A stretch of DNA of 12,674 nt from a bacterium (GTDB taxonomy: Bacteria; Desulfobacterota; Anaeroferrophillalia; Anaeroferrophillales; Anaeroferrophillaceae). This document shows, piece after piece, positions 1-7,141 of the stretch. The notes below the pieces were generated by a model. That model was not told where the DNA came from. It ran no database searches and saw only the letters and a program-made list of their open reading frames with translations. The translations under genes were made by a program, and so were the position numbers. Where the stretch lies: the NCBI GenBank assembly GCA_029940125.1, contig JAOZRP010000030.1:1-12674 (forward strand), given 5' to 3'. Within the stretch, counting starts at the first letter, position 1; each line of letters opens with the position of its first letter.

Positions 1-71
1 GTTCGGCGGCCAAAACCGCTATGAGCCATGCCCGAACATCCTTAAATATCCCCGACAATTTCTTGTTTTTT

Positions 72-90
72 GTACCCCTCAAGGGGGTAC
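72..90. repeat. Perfect inverted repeat (hairpin) in leader of first gene
   Basis: GTACCCC at 72-78 and GGGGTAC at 84-90 form a perfect 7-bp stem around a 5-nt loop. The T-rich run lies before the hairpin on the plus strand and no T-run follows it on either strand, so it does not look like a normal intrinsic terminator. It could be an operator, a leader structure or the end of an upstream unit outside the window. Function is unknown. Confidence 0.55.
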
Positions 91-100
91 TGAAAAGAGT

Positions 101-167
101 GACAGCCTTTCAGGAGTAAGGCACTAACAGCTAACTGCTAAAGGCTGACAGCTTGATTTAGGAGTAA
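101..167. repeat. Imperfect direct repeat with internal inverted repeat
   Basis: GACAGC followed by AGGAGTAA occurs twice (101-119 and 147-167). AGCCTTT at 104-110 is also complementary to AAAGGCT at 140-146, so the segment between could fold into a large stem-loop. No coding region is seen here. It may be a degenerate local duplication or part of the leader of the downstream operon. Confidence 0.4.
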
Positions 168-219
168 TATTCAACGTTGTGGACAGTGCTTCTGTTTCGG
201 AACTCTTAAAGGAGGAAAA

Positions 220-1173
220 ATGAAAGTTGCCATTGTTGGCGCCGGTGGCCTGGGAGCCACCTTCGGAGCCCTCTTGACGGCTGCCGGTGTCGATGTTACG
301 ATGATTGAAATTGATCGCCGCCGGGTGGAGAAGATCGCCGCCGACGGCCTTCATATGATTATGCCCGACGGCAGTGAAAAGCATTTCCGGCTGAAGATTA
401 CCGATGACATCAGCACCATCGGCGACCTGGACCTGATTCAAATCTCCGTCAAGGGCTATCATACGGAATCGGCAGCCAAAAGCATTGTGCCCCTGGTGGG
501 TCCCAAGACCTATGTTTTGTCGGTTCAGAACGGCCTGGGGAACCTGCGCCGCATAGCTGAGCATGTTCCAGCCGCGCAGGTTATCGGCGGGGTAACGGCT
601 TTAAGCTCCATGCCCCTTGATCTCAACAAGATCAAATTCAACGGTGGACACGGCGGTGTTTCCTTTGGTCGCTATGACGGCCAGCAGGATCCCGGCCTGG
701 AAAAGATTGCCGCCATGTTTGAATCGGCGGGCATTCAGGCCCAGATCATCACCGGCAATGTGCAGGTGCCCATCTGGCGGAAGCTGATTGCCAATGTATC
801 CAACAACTGCGTCGCAGCGATTACCGGTTTTACTGGCAACCAGATGCTGGCCTGCGAGCCGATCCGCGACTTGATCGCTCGGCTGGCCGAGGAAGTGGCC
901 CTGGTGGCCAGGGCGGAAGGGCTGGATTTTGAAGAGTTGAACGATCCGGCCGGTTTTGTGCTCAACGTGACCCTGCCGGGCGTCAAGGACAATAAAATTT
1001 CCATGCTCCAGGATGTAGAGGCCAACCGGAGGACGGAAATTGACACCTTGAATGCCGAGATCGTCCGGCTGGGTGAAAAGCACGGCATTCCAACGCCTTA
1101 CAACCGGGCCATGACCAGCCTGGTAAAAGCCCGGGAGCAGAAAATGCTCTGGGATATGGAAGCCGGGAAGTAG
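220..1173 (+). CDS. Ketopantoate reductase family (ApbA/PanE) dehydrogenase
   Basis: A 317-residue cytosolic NAD(P)H-dependent dehydrogenase of the 2-dehydropantoate 2-reductase family, which typically reduces a 2-oxo acid to a 2-hydroxy acid. The N-terminal Rossmann motif is G7-A-G-G-L-G12. The family QNG motif is at 103-105 (N104). The catalytic lysine lies in the WRKL segment (K188), followed by N192. The C-terminal substrate site holds S261, Q264-D265 and T272-E273-I274-D275. All residues expected for catalysis appear present and the length is normal (about 300 residues). The start follows AAAGGAGG at 208-215 with a short 4-nt spacer. It is first in a same-strand run with a thiolase and iorAB, not with pantothenate genes. 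The real substrate may therefore be another oxo-acid linked to that pathway (inference), so no panE symbol is given. Confidence 0.85.
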   Translation: MKVAIVGAGGLGATFGALLTAAGVDVTMIEIDRRRVEKIAADGLHMIMPDGSEKHFRLKITDDISTIGDLDLIQISVKGYHTESAAKSIVPLVGPKTYVLSVQNGLGNLRRIAEHVPAAQVIGGVTALSSMPLDLNKIKFNGGHGGVSFGRYDGQQDPGLEKIAAMFESAGIQAQIITGNVQVPIWRKLIANVSNNCVAAITGFTGNQMLACEPIRDLIARLAEEVALVARAEGLDFEELNDPAGFVLNVTLPGVKDNKISMLQDVEANRRTEIDTLNAEIVRLGEKHGIPTPYNRAMTSLVKAREQKMLWDMEAGK

Positions 1174-1218
1174 GAACTCTGGCTGTTGTCAAAAGGTTTT
1201 TTTTGCAGATGTATAACT

Positions 1219-1224
1219 TATAAT
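1219..1224 (+). promoter_or_regulatory. Possible -10 element upstream of thiolase gene
   Basis: A perfect TATAAT lies in the 74-nt gap between the first two genes, 23 nt before the thiolase start. No good -35 is found at 16-18 nt; TTGTCA at 1186-1191 is too far away. This may be an internal promoter giving a very short leader, or a chance match in AT-rich spacer. Confidence 0.25.
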
Positions 1225-1247
1225 TTTTATTGAAAAGAGGTTTGATT

Positions 1248-2438
1248 ATGTTTACGAAGGCTTTTATTCCGGATGGCGGCTATTTTTCCTCCCCATTTGC
1301 CCGGTGGCAGGGCACCCTGGCCAATGAAAATGCTATTGTGCTGGCGGCGACAACGGCCAAGAGATGGCTGGCGGACAAAAAACTGGATGCGGGTATGTTT
1401 GAGTATCTCTTTTTTGGTTTTACCATTCCCCAGCACTATGGCTTTTATGCCAGCCCCTGGGCGGCGGCGATGATGGGTGCCGATCGAATTCCCGGCTGCA
1501 TCATCAGCCAGGCCTGTTCTACTTCCACCACCTGCATCTACCAGGCGGCCATGGGTGTTGAACAGGGCGAATATCAGAAGGCCTTTACCCTGATGGCCGA
1601 CCGTTGTTCCAACGGCCCGCACCTGGTCTGGCCCAATCCCAATGGCCCGGGGGGGCAGGTGGAGTCGGAAAACTGGCTGATGGACAACTTTGGCTACGAT
1701 CCCTGGGCGAAAAATGCTATGATTGAAACGGCGGAGAATGTTGCCAAGGAAGCCGGGGTTACCAGGGAAGAGTGCGACGAACTGGCTCTGCGCCGTTATG
1801 AACAGTATACGGATGCCCTGGCCGATGATCGGGCCTTCCAGCAGCGCTACATGTTTCCACTGGAAGTTCGGATCAGTAAAAAGAAAAGCATTATGTTTGC
1901 CGAGGATGAGGGCATCATGCCCAGTACGGCCGACGGCCTGGCGTCCCTGAAGCCGGTGCTGTCTGGTGGAGTGCATACCTTCGGGGCCCAGACTCATCCG
2001 GCCGACGGCAACTGCGGCCTGATGGTTACCGACCAGGAAACGGCCCGGGAACTCAGCAGCGACAAAAACGTTCAAATTCAGGTGATTTCCTATGGCTTCT
2101 CCCGGGAGAAGAAAGGATATATGGCTGCCGCGGTCGTACCGGCGGCAGAGCGGGCGCTGGCCAAGGCTGGGATTACCATCCAGGACGTGAAGGCGCTTAA
2201 AACGCACAACCCGTTTGCGGTCAATGATCTCTATCTGGCCAAACAGCTGGGCATCGATGCCCTCAAGTTCAACAACTATGGCAGTTCGCTGATTTTTGGC
2301 CATCCCCAGGGTCCCACCGCCGGGCGCTGCATTATTGAGATGATCGAAGAGTTGAAGTTGAACGGCGGCGGGTATGGCCTGTTTGCCGGCTGCGCCGCCG
2401 GCGACACGGCGGCGGCGTTGGTGCTCAAGGTAGACTGA
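1248..2438 (+). CDS. Thiolase-family acyl-CoA acyltransferase, unusual subtype
   Basis: A 396-residue protein with the full thiolase fold. The nucleophilic cysteine is C90 in the segment QACSTSTTC. The usual NEAFA motif appears as HNPFAVND. The histidine of GHPxGxxG is H352, and the second catalytic cysteine is C382 in GCAAGD where most thiolases have CxGGGxG. A central loop segment around PWAKNAMIETAENVAKEAG matches the thiolase loop domain. The expected reaction is CoA-dependent cleavage of a 3-oxoacyl-CoA or the reverse Claisen condensation; the substrate is not evident. The start is placed at ATG 1248 because AAGAGG at 1235-1240 sits 7 nt upstream. An in-frame TTG at 1230 would add six residues but would place that ribosome site inside the gene. 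No DUF35 partner, as found with archaeal-type thiolases, is next to it. Its place before iorAB suggests work on an aryl-acyl-CoA or related thioester (inference). Confidence 0.82.
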   Translation: MFTKAFIPDGGYFSSPFARWQGTLANENAIVLAATTAKRWLADKKLDAGMFEYLFFGFTIPQHYGFYASPWAAAMMGADRIPGCIISQACSTSTTCIYQAAMGVEQGEYQKAFTLMADRCSNGPHLVWPNPNGPGGQVESENWLMDNFGYDPWAKNAMIETAENVAKEAGVTREECDELALRRYEQYTDALADDRAFQQRYMFPLEVRISKKKSIMFAEDEGIMPSTADGLASLKPVLSGGVHTFGAQTHPADGNCGLMVTDQETARELSSDKNVQIQVISYGFSREKKGYMAAAVVPAAERALAKAGITIQDVKALKTHNPFAVNDLYLAKQLGIDALKFNNYGSSLIFGHPQGPTAGRCIIEMIEELKLNGGGYGLFAGCAAGDTAAALVLKVD

Positions 2439-2479
2439 TCTTGTTCCATGTGCTTGCCGCAGCAGTATAGGTAGTCCGC

Positions 2480-2506
2480 CCCGCCGCGAAAACAGCATCA
2501 GGCGGG
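2480..2506. repeat. Small GC-rich inverted repeat between thiolase and iorA
   Basis: CCCGCC (2480-2485) and GGCGGG (2501-2506) can pair around a 15-nt loop in the 104-nt gap before iorA. There is no T-run after it, so a terminator is unlikely. It may be an mRNA-stabilising or processing structure. The gap shows no other clear signal. Confidence 0.3.
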
Positions 2507-2542
2507 TAAATTGATAACCGAAATGAGGATACGAGGTACAAA

Positions 2543-4291
2543 ATGCCGGAACGTGTAATTTTATCAGGTAATGAAGCCATTGCCAGGGGGGCTTACGAAG
2601 CGGGTGTGCTGCTGGCATCCGCCTATCCGGGGACCCCGTCAACGGAGATTCTGGAAAATGTTTCGCAGTACGAGGATATTTACAGCGAGTGGGCTCCCAA
2701 TGAGAAGGTAGCCATGGAAGTGGGGGTCGGCAGTTCAATAGCCGGGGCCCGCACCCTGGTGGCCATGAAGCACGTGGGGGTCAATGTAGCCGCGGATCCA
2801 CTTTTTACTCTGTCTTATACCGGAGTTGGTGGTGGTTTGGTTCTGGTGACCGCTGACGACCCGGCCATGCACAGCTCCCAGAATGAGCAGGACAACCGGA
2901 ATTACGGCAAGTTTGCCAAGATTCCGGTTATTGAGCCCAGCGACAGCCAGGAAGCCAAGGATTTTGTGGCCCTGGCCCTTGAACTCAGCGAAAAGTTCGA
3001 TACCCCGGTGCTGTACCGGACCACCACCCGGGTTTCCCATTCCAAGAGCTTGGTAAGCCTGGCGGAGCGAAAGGTATCGGACCGCAAGCCGCAGTTGGAA
3101 AAGAATGTGCCCAAATATACCATGCTGCCGGGATTTGCCCGCCAGAAGCATCCCCTGATTGAGGAGCGGATTAAGAAATTGGCTGCCTATGCCGAGGATT
3201 GTCCTTTCAACCGGGTGGAAATGGCGGATACCAAGATCGGGGTAATTACCAATGGCATCACCTACCAGTATGTGAAGGAAGCCTTGCCGGAGGCCTCGGT
3301 GCTGAAGCTGGGGATGACCTATCCGCTGCCGGCTCAATTGATTAAGGATTTTGCCAGCCGGGTGGATCAGATATACGTGATTGAAGAGCTTGATCCGTTT
3401 TTCGAGGAACAAATTCGCTTGATGGGCGTTGACGTTGCCCATGGCAAAGATTTGTTCTCCATCTGCGGTGAGTTCAGTCCCCAGTTGATTCGGGAAAAGG
3501 TTGCCGGATCCCGGCTGTCTCTTCAGCCGGCCGCCGAAGGCCTGCCCGCCCGCCCGCCGGCATTTTGTCCCGGCTGCTCCCATCGGGGAATCTTTACCAT
3601 CCTGAAGAAGCTGAAGGTTTTTGTTTCCGGTGACATCGGTTGTTACACCCTGGGAGCCCTGCCGCCCATCCAGGCCCTGCATTCCTGTGTCTGCATGGGG
3701 GCCAGCATCGGCATGGCCCACGGCATGTCCCATGTGATTGACCCCGGGGATGACTTGACCCAGAAGACGGTGGCGGTAATCGGCGACTCCACCTTTTTCC
3801 ATTCGGGGATGACCGGGCTGCTGAATTCCGTGTACAACAAAGGGGTTTCGGTGGTAATGATTCTTGACAACCGGACTACCGGCATGACCGGCGGCCAGGA
3901 AAATCCCGGGACTGGCAAGACCATCTCCGGGGAGGACACCATTGCGGCCGACATCCCGGCCATGGCCAAGTCATTCGGTATCTCCGAGGTGGTTTCCCTT
4001 GATCCTTACAACTTGAAGGATATTGAAGATACCCTGCGGGCCGAGCTGGCCAAGCCTGAACTTTCGGTCATTGTGGTGCAGGCTCCCTGCGTCCTGCGCT
4101 ACCGGATCAGCAAGCCGGCGCTTAAAGTTGATGTGGAGAAATGTACCGGCTGCAAGCGCTGTCTCCAGGTAAGCTGCAATGCCCTTGGCTTGGTTGAAAC
4201 CGAGGAAAAATCATACGTGGAGATTGATCCCAATCTTTGTGTCGGTTGTACGGTTTGTGCCCAGGTTTGTAAATTTGACGCCATTTCCTAG
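2543..4291 (+). CDS. iorA: Indolepyruvate:ferredoxin oxidoreductase, alpha subunit
   Basis: The 582-residue large subunit of the oxygen-sensitive enzyme that oxidatively decarboxylates aryl-pyruvates (indolepyruvate, phenylpyruvate, 4-hydroxyphenylpyruvate) to aryl-acetyl-CoA while reducing ferredoxin. The N-terminal pyrimidine-binding domain opens with GNEAIARGAYEAG and has YPGTPSTEI and NEKVAMEVG. The thiamine-diphosphate site is G414-D415-S416 through L441-D442-N443, followed by GMTGGQENPGTG. The C-terminus is a two-cluster ferredoxin domain: C534, C537, C540, C545 (C-x2-C-x2-C-x4-C, the spacing known for IorA) and C566, C569, C572, C576. The proline that usually follows the last cysteine of such clusters is replaced by N546 and K577. 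The start follows GAGGT at about 2533-2537. iorB begins 20 nt downstream, so the two are surely cotranscribed. Without an assay the preferred 2-oxo acid is unknown. Confidence 0.95.
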   Translation: MPERVILSGNEAIARGAYEAGVLLASAYPGTPSTEILENVSQYEDIYSEWAPNEKVAMEVGVGSSIAGARTLVAMKHVGVNVAADPLFTLSYTGVGGGLVLVTADDPAMHSSQNEQDNRNYGKFAKIPVIEPSDSQEAKDFVALALELSEKFDTPVLYRTTTRVSHSKSLVSLAERKVSDRKPQLEKNVPKYTMLPGFARQKHPLIEERIKKLAAYAEDCPFNRVEMADTKIGVITNGITYQYVKEALPEASVLKLGMTYPLPAQLIKDFASRVDQIYVIEELDPFFEEQIRLMGVDVAHGKDLFSICGEFSPQLIREKVAGSRLSLQPAAEGLPARPPAFCPGCSHRGIFTILKKLKVFVSGDIGCYTLGALPPIQALHSCVCMGASIGMAHGMSHVIDPGDDLTQKTVAVIGDSTFFHSGMTGLLNSVYNKGVSVVMILDNRTTGMTGGQENPGTGKTISGEDTIAADIPAMAKSFGISEVVSLDPYNLKDIEDTLRAELAKPELSVIVVQAPCVLRYRISKPALKVDVEKCTGCKRCLQVSCNALGLVETEEKSYVEIDPNLCVGCTVCAQVCKFDAIS

Positions 4292-4311
4292 AAGTCCACG
4301 GAGGATAGTAC

Positions 4312-4893
4312 ATGAAAACCATAAATATTTTACTTGCGGGAGTTGGCGGGCAGGGCGTGTTGCTGGCCAGCCAGATTTTAACCAGGGTGGCCATGGCGGC
4401 CGGTCTGGATGTTAAACAGAGTGAAGTGCACGGGATGTCGCAGCGGGGCGGGAGTGTTACCAGCCATGTGCGGTTTGGCGACAAGGTCTATTCCCCCACT
4501 ATCGACGACGGTGCGGCTGACTTTGTGCTGGGTTTTGAACGCCTGGAAGCACTGCGCAACGCCCATTGTGTTGCCTCGGACGGCAAAATACTTTATAATA
4601 CCATGCGCATTAACCCCAGTACGGTTGCTTCCGGGGTGGCGACCTATCCTGAAGGGATTGAAACAACCATCAAGGACTATGCCAGGGATGTCATTGCCAT
4701 TGATGGTTTGGGATTGGCAAAACAGGCTGGAAATGTTAAATCGGCCAATACGGTTATGGTAGGGGCGATTTCATCTTTCCTGCCTTTTGACGACGCCCTG
4801 TGGGCTGCGCAGCTGCGTGAAATTCTGCCGGCAAAGCTGGTTGATTTGAACCTGAAAGCTTTTGAGTTGGGAAAAAAGGCGGTAGCTGGTTGA
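4312..4893 (+). CDS. iorB: Indolepyruvate:ferredoxin oxidoreductase, beta subunit
   Basis: The 193-residue small subunit, of normal length, equivalent to the gamma domain of pyruvate:ferredoxin oxidoreductases. The N-terminal GVGGQGVLLASQIL and the following SEVHGMSQRGGSVTSHVRFG are the hallmark motifs of this family, which helps form the CoA and thiamine-diphosphate pocket. It has no iron-sulfur cysteine motifs, as expected because the clusters are in IorA. A strong ribosome site (GGAGG near 4301) precedes the ATG. It is last of the four-gene run; a hairpin that looks like a terminator follows 40 nt after the stop. Confidence 0.95.
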   Translation: MKTINILLAGVGGQGVLLASQILTRVAMAAGLDVKQSEVHGMSQRGGSVTSHVRFGDKVYSPTIDDGAADFVLGFERLEALRNAHCVASDGKILYNTMRINPSTVASGVATYPEGIETTIKDYARDVIAIDGLGLAKQAGNVKSANTVMVGAISSFLPFDDALWAAQLREILPAKLVDLNLKAFELGKKAVAG

Positions 4894-4933
4894 TTGGTTG
4901 TTTCATATTCCGACAGTTTTCATTCTTTTAATC

Positions 4934-4965
4934 AGGGGGCATTGCCATGCCCCCTCTCTTATTTT
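4934..4965 (+). terminator. Likely intrinsic terminator or attenuator after iorB
   Basis: AGGGGGCAT (4934-4942) and ATGCCCCCT (4947-4955) make a perfect 9-bp GC-rich stem with a 4-nt loop, followed by the pyrimidine-rich CTCTTATTTT. It would end the iorAB transcript. Because it stands only about 10-20 nt before the kinase start, it may instead act as a partial terminator controlling read-through into the kinase and regulator genes, or may hide the kinase ribosome site. Confidence 0.7.
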
Positions 4966-4975
4966 ACCGGGATAG

Positions 4976-7141
4976 ATGTCTCAACTTTCTCAATCACCAA
5001 AATCATCCATTTACCAGACCAAGGAAGTCCTGGCCGCCCTCTACCAGATCAGCCGGCTCAGCTCGGTCAGCGACGGCCGTGAGGATTTGATCCGGACGGT
5101 GCTGGAAACGATCATCAATGGCCTGCAGTATGATCGGGTTGCCTTGTATTTGCTGAAATTTGGAACGTCAATACTTGAAGGCGTTATTAATGTTGGCTGT
5201 CAGGTCAACATCAAAGGAATAAAATATGATCTGTATGCTGATCAATGTGTAGAAACCAGGGTGGTGAAAACCGGTGAAATTATCACGATAAAATCAGGAT
5301 GTGACCACCCTTTCTATACTCCCATTGATCACAAGCGCAATAAAGTCCTGAAAAGAACCAGCTGCGTGCTGCTGCCGATTATCACCAAGCAGGGGGTCAT
5401 CGGGACCATGCTGGTTGATCGCAGCCACCGGCAGTGGGATATCGACCGCGATGACATCGAGATCCTGGAGATTTTTTGCAACCAGATCGGCATCGTGGTG
5501 GAGAACCTGCGGCTGCTGGAAAGCAATCGCCAGAAGATCAACGAGTTGACCATGCTGCAGAAGATTTCCCGGTCCATGAATGAGCCGCGGGACCTGGATT
5601 CTCTGTACCATTTGATTGTCAAGGAAGCAAACCTTTTGGGGAAGAGCCAGGGGTGCTGGCTCAAACTGAATTTTGGCGAGGTTGACCTGGTTACCGTGGC
5701 GGTGGACGGCTGCCAGAAGCAGGAAGCAGACGCCCTTGACCTTGCCGGTCAAGGGGAAGAAGTGGAAAACGGCAGTCAAACCTCGTACAAGCTGCTGCCC
5801 ATGCCGGGGAAGTCCGACGACCGGCAGGTGGGCGTTCTTTCGGTGCCGCTGGCCGGCGGCAGCGAGATCAAAGGCATGCTCAAGTTATTGTACCAGGTGA
5901 ACACCTCCCTGGCCGGGGTCAATGTTGACATTATTGATATCTTTGCCGCCCAGGCAACCAAAGCAATTGAAAATATTACTTTTTATCAGCATCTGCAGGA
6001 AGAGCGCGATTTTCGCGAGAGCATCCTGCGCAGCACGCCCAATGGTATTATTACCGTTGACAGTGCGATGATGATTACGTCCTGCAATCACCAGGCAAGA
6101 AAGCTGTTTAGTGACGATGGTGATCTTCTCCACCGTCCAATTTGTGAGATTATTGACGACTTTTCCTTTCGCCAGGGTTTGACGGCGGTGGTGAAGGGAC
6201 AGCGCTCCATGGTCCAGCTGGAGGTGGTGCGCAATGTCTCGATGAACAGGGGAAAAAACCTGTTTGTGTCGATTACCTCCCTTCATCGCGACTGGTCCAG
6301 GCAGCATGAAATCCTGATCATGATCCAGGATCAGACGGAAAGGAAAAAGATGGACCGGGAGGTTGAACGGATGAAGCGCCTGGCTTCCATCGGCCAGCTG
6401 GCGGCCGGCATCGCCCACGAGATCCGCAATCCTCTTACCGGGATGAATATCTCCCTTGACATCATCAAGGAAGTGGTGGCTGACAATCAGCAGACGGTTT
6501 CCCTGGTTGACGGTGTTTCCCGGGAGCTTGACCGCCTGGAAATGATTGTTTCCTCCCTGCTGGAATTTTCCCGCACCGGAACGTTTGAGATGAAAATAAT
6601 TGCTCTTGAACCCCTGCTGCAGCAGTGGTTTCCGCCGTTTCAGGAACAGTGCAGACGGAGCCAGGTGATGGCCTCCCTGGAAATGGACTACGATCTGCCG
6701 CCAATCAGGGGGGATGGAGAGAAGCTCCGGCAGGTGTTGATCAACCTGACTTTAAACGCCCTGGAAGCGATTCCCGGAGCGGGAACCATTGTCATTAAAG
6801 TAAAGGCCAAAAGCTCCAGTCAGGTGGCGTCTCAATTTCAGTCGGGGCAGAATCCAGCCGGAGCGGAAAAAGACTGGGTGGAAATTGCCGTCGTTGACAG
6901 TGGGATCGGTATGAACGAAGAGATCAAGGAACGGATTTTCGATCCCTTTTATACCACCAGAAATCAGGGTACCGGACTGGGATTGTCCATAGTTCACAAT
7001 ATCATTAAAGAGCACGAAGGCTGGATTGATGTAGAAAGCGAGCCGGGCAAGGGCAGCCGATTTGCGGTTTTTCTCCCGGTTGCTGAAACTGGAAAAGATG
7101 AGCGGAGTCAGGACAATGTCAAATCGAATACTTATTATTGA
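4976..7141 (+). CDS. Cytosolic GAF-GAF-PAS sensor histidine kinase (NtrB-like)
   Basis: A 721-residue soluble kinase; no membrane segment or signal peptide is visible, so it should sense an intracellular cue. A first GAF-like domain spans about 20-180, a second about 192-335, and a PAS domain about 345-455. The dimerisation/phosphoacceptor helix carries H481 in IAHEIRNP. The catalytic ATPase domain has the N-box INLTLNALEAI (588-598), D641-SGIGM, FDPFYTT (655-661) and GTGLGLS (665-671). The first GAF domain holds five cysteines (75, 91, 109, 130, 168) plus H111, which could bind a metal or cluster or respond to redox (inference). The ATG start has only a weak ribosome site, and a strong hairpin lies just upstream. 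The gene overlaps the next by 26 nt, so kinase and regulator are translationally linked and clearly cognate. It probably controls the neighbouring iorAB-type genes, but no target site was identified. Confidence 0.92.
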   Translation: MSQLSQSPKSSIYQTKEVLAALYQISRLSSVSDGREDLIRTVLETIINGLQYDRVALYLLKFGTSILEGVINVGCQVNIKGIKYDLYADQCVETRVVKTGEIITIKSGCDHPFYTPIDHKRNKVLKRTSCVLLPIITKQGVIGTMLVDRSHRQWDIDRDDIEILEIFCNQIGIVVENLRLLESNRQKINELTMLQKISRSMNEPRDLDSLYHLIVKEANLLGKSQGCWLKLNFGEVDLVTVAVDGCQKQEADALDLAGQGEEVENGSQTSYKLLPMPGKSDDRQVGVLSVPLAGGSEIKGMLKLLYQVNTSLAGVNVDIIDIFAAQATKAIENITFYQHLQEERDFRESILRSTPNGIITVDSAMMITSCNHQARKLFSDDGDLLHRPICEIIDDFSFRQGLTAVVKGQRSMVQLEVVRNVSMNRGKNLFVSITSLHRDWSRQHEILIMIQDQTERKKMDREVERMKRLASIGQLAAGIAHEIRNPLTGMNISLDIIKEVVADNQQTVSLVDGVSRELDRLEMIVSSLLEFSRTGTFEMKIIALEPLLQQWFPPFQEQCRRSQVMASLEMDYDLPPIRGDGEKLRQVLINLTLNALEAIPGAGTIVIKVKAKSSSQVASQFQSGQNPAGAEKDWVEIAVVDSGIGMNEEIKERIFDPFYTTRNQGTGLGLSIVHNIIKEHEGWIDVESEPGKGSRFAVFLPVAETGKDERSQDNVKSNTYY

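Noticed and set aside
178..210. Short leader-peptide-like frame ending just before the first gene's ribosome site
   Set aside because: It would need a TTG or GTG start and has no codon run or alternative hairpins that would mark an attenuator.
2523..2558. Twelve-codon open frame overlapping the iorA start
   Set aside because: No ribosome site and no sign of a leader-peptide attenuator; likely chance.
1227..2738. Long open frame on the minus strand (503 codons) opposite the thiolase gene
   Set aside because: It lies antisense to a gene with clear thiolase motifs, has no recognisable domain, and is the kind of open frame that arises from GC-rich codon bias.
2735..3802. Minus-strand open frame of 355 codons opposite iorA
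   Set aside because: Fully antisense to a certain gene; composition rich in Gly, His and Gln without motifs.
4937..4950. GG-N10-GC spacing resembling a sigma54 promoter before the kinase gene
   Set aside because: The match lies entirely within the perfect terminator stem and lacks the rest of the consensus.
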